Assembly: GCA_013044415.1 (NCBI GenBank)
Contig: JABEUO010000046.1
Coordinates: 1 to 6,124, forward strand
Source of the DNA: Acidimicrobiaceae bacterium
GTDB lineage: Bacteria > Actinomycetota > Acidimicrobiia > Acidimicrobiales > Acidimicrobiaceae
Direction: 5' to 3'
DNA: 6,124 bases
The notes below the pieces were generated by a model. The model ran no database searches. It was given only the letters and a program-made list of their open reading frames with translations, and was not told where the DNA came from. This document shows, piece after piece, positions 5,105 through 6,124 of the stretch (its first letter is position 1; each line of letters starts with the position of its first letter). Made by a program: the position numbers and the translations under genes.

Positions 5105-5593
5105 ATGGAAATCCGCCCAGCCAGAGTGGAAGACGCAGCACAGATAGCGTCGATCTACAATTACGAGGTCCTCAACTCTACCGTCACATTGGAGATTGAC
5201 CCAAGAACGACCCATCAACAAGAGAGGTGGATAGCACGTCACTCAGGCGTACATCAGGCACTAGTCGCCGTCGAGGACGACGTAATCATCGGTTATGCCT
5301 CCCTATCTTCCTACAAACTTAGGGCGGGGTACAACACCACCGTAGAAGATTCGATCTACCTTCATCACGGCCACCGGAGGATGGGGACGGGCAAGCTACT
5401 CCTTAGCAGACTGCTCGATGTCGCAGCGGTAAGTGGTTTCCATACCTGCATGGCACGGATAGTAGTAGGAAACATCGCCTCGATAGAACTTCACAAGTCT
5501 GTCGGATTTCAAGCCATCGGAGTAGAAAAGGAAGTTGGTCGCAAGTTCTCGAAATGGCTCGATGTCATGGTCATGCAAAAGATGCTGAACTAG
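5105..5593 (+). CDS. GNAT N-acetyltransferase, phosphinothricin/methionine sulfoximine type
   Basis: The 162-residue product transfers an acetyl group from acetyl-CoA to the amino group of a small substrate. In the PAT/MddA/YncA branch known substrates are phosphinothricin, methionine sulfoximine and methionine sulfone; the substrate here is not proven. Branch features are IRPARVEDAAQIASIYNYEV at the N terminus, TVEDSIYLH (79-87, with the conserved Glu81), the acetyl-CoA loop RRMGTG (91-96), GNIASIELHKSVGF (122-135) and EVGRKFSKWLDVMVMQ (143-158). The position before TVE that is often Arg-Tyr reads Asn-Thr, which may alter specificity. I chose the ATG at 5105 because the protein then starts at the family's usual N terminus; an ATG at 5042 in the same frame would add 21 unconserved residues. 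Neither start has a Shine-Dalgarno, so leaderless translation is possible. It is a cytosolic, single-gene unit diverging from the tRNA genes. Confidence 0.92.
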   Translation: MEIRPARVEDAAQIASIYNYEVLNSTVTLEIDPRTTHQQERWIARHSGVHQALVAVEDDVIIGYASLSSYKLRAGYNTTVEDSIYLHHGHRRMGTGKLLLSRLLDVAAVSGFHTCMARIVVGNIASIELHKSVGFQAIGVEKEVGRKFSKWLDVMVMQKMLN

Positions 5594-5666
5594 ACGAACT
5601 ACCGCCAGCTACCAACCAATGAATTTCATCTCCTCGAACCAAGCGATTCTGGGGTAGCTTCGTCTC

Positions 5667-5697
5667 AGACTAGGTCAGCTAAAGGCCCGTCTTTTTT
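5667..5697 (+). terminator. Possible weak terminator after the acetyltransferase gene
   Basis: AGAC at 5667-5670 can pair with GTCT at 5689-5692, directly followed by a run of T. The stem is only 4 bp with a long loop, so intrinsic termination is weakly supported; the T-run 74-104 bases after the stop codon is the main reason to list it. Confidence 0.25.
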
Positions 5698-5745
5698 GCC
5701 ACCGGATCGATCAATAAAGTACGGCACCTTAGCTCGCACTCTGCG

Positions 5746-6124
5746 TTGGAATCGCCTACCTTGAATACTTCTAACTCTACTGGAGCTATAAAGCTAAACC
5801 AACCAATCGTCGGTATGGCCTCGACCCCTGACGGTAAGGGGTACTGGCTAGTTGCGGCAGACGGAGGGATCTTCACCTTCGGCGATGCGACTTTCTATGG
5901 GTCTACTGGAGCTATAAAGCTAAACCAACCAATCGTCGGTATTTCCTCGACCCCTGATGGTAAGGGATACTGGCTAGTTGCGGCAGACGGAGGGATCTTC
6001 ACCTTCGGCGATGCGACTTTCTATGGGTCAGCGGCGAACGACGGGATTACCGCTACTGGGATCATCCCTTCTGCCGACGTTGAAACCTCCCCACGGATAA
6101 ATCCGGGGGATTCCTGGCTCAGGC
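5746..6124 (+). CDS. Repeat-protein fragment of Acidimicrobiia type, open at the right edge
   Basis: The frame is open from 5683 (in-frame TAA at 5680-5682) to the window end. From 5776 it encodes two 42-residue repeats starting STGAIKLNQPIVG and containing STPDGKGYWLVAADGG and IFTFGDATFYG. After them comes a non-repeat segment, SAANDGITATGIIPSADVET, then NPGDSWLR. Such repeats are familiar from large secreted proteins of Acidimicrobiia, where arrays of them, probably propeller-like, accompany other domains. What is odd here is the start: candidates are TTG at 5746 or 5761, or an ATG at 5815 inside the first repeat. None has a Shine-Dalgarno, and no signal peptide precedes the repeats. The gene may therefore be a 5'-truncated remnant, or a cytosolic protein with a rare start. 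The function of the downstream part cannot be judged. The start coordinate given is arbitrary among these options. Confidence 0.6.
   Translation, partial: MESPTLNTSNSTGAIKLNQPIVGMASTPDGKGYWLVAADGGIFTFGDATFYGSTGAIKLNQPIVGISSTPDGKGYWLVAADGGIFTFGDATFYGSAANDGITATGIIPSADVETSPRINPGDSWLR
5776..5901 (+). repeat. 126-bp repeat, copy 1 (42 codons)
   Basis: This is the first of two tandem 126-bp units. It matches copy 2 at all but about four positions: GG versus TT in the Met-Ala / Ile-Ser codons, plus two synonymous changes. It encodes one complete 42-residue repeat of the GYWLVAADGG / FGDATFYG type. Confidence 0.93.
5902..6027 (+). repeat. 126-bp repeat, copy 2 (42 codons)
   Basis: The second tandem unit begins at the same codon phase as copy 1 and is about 97 percent identical at the DNA level. 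The near identity, including third codon positions, points to recent duplication or ongoing gene conversion. Confidence 0.93.

Noticed and set aside
1..6124. CRISPR array, phage genes, or a toxin-antitoxin pair
   Set aside because: There are no spaced direct repeats of CRISPR size, and no phage structural gene, integrase or small paired genes can be recognised.

Overview
The window most likely comes from an actinobacterium of the class Acidimicrobiia, an iron-oxidising acidophile type such as Ferrimicrobium or Acidithrix. This rests mainly on the 42-residue repeats at the right edge (motifs TPDGKGYWLVAADGG and FTFGDATFYGS), which I know as abundant in that class. The moderate GC content, judged by eye, also fits. 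The placement is an inference from motif recognition, not from a database search.

Most of the window is minus-strand and looks like a broken-up version of a conserved actinobacterial translation locus. Reading in the direction of transcription (right to left): tRNA-Thr(GGT) at 4715-4787, tRNA-Met(CAT) at 4634-4710, a large insertion of about 3.3 kb, rpmG (ribosomal protein L33) at 1177-1341, an ECF sigma factor 9 nt behind it at 517-1167, a non-coding stretch of about 460 nt with 12-bp tandem repeats, and tRNA-Trp(CCA), cut by the window edge. In many actinobacteria tRNA-Thr, tRNA-Met and rpmG lie close together, and tRNA-Trp precedes secE-nusG, so secE-nusG may lie just outside to the left.

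The insertion between tRNA-Met and rpmG holds one intact gene (2039-4276). It encodes a 745-residue membrane-anchored, exported protein with 13 closely spaced cysteine pairs and three Asp-box motifs, probably one or two disulfide-stitched beta-propellers of unknown function. It is flanked on both sides by same-strand sequence that I read as decayed TnpB (IS200/IS605 type). Part of the zinc-ribbon region is at about 4484-4367, upstream of the gene. The C-terminal tail and a hairpin-bearing putative right end are at about 1658-1470, downstream. None of the catalytic part of tnpB remains in the window.

On the plus strand, diverging from the tRNA genes, is a 162-residue GNAT acetyltransferase of the phosphinothricin/methionine-sulfoximine (PAT/MddA/YncA) type at 5105-5593. 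It is followed by an open frame that begins almost directly with two nearly identical 126-bp repeats and runs off the right edge. This frame has no signal peptide and no convincing start, so it may be a headless remnant.

The genes do not form one pathway. The left half is translation machinery with an embedded regulator. The middle is an accessory insertion carrying a surface protein. The right is an unrelated acetyltransferase and a repeat-protein fragment. The best candidates for something undescribed are the 13-cysteine-pair propeller protein within transposon debris and the ECF sigma factor coupled to rpmG without a visible anti-sigma factor.
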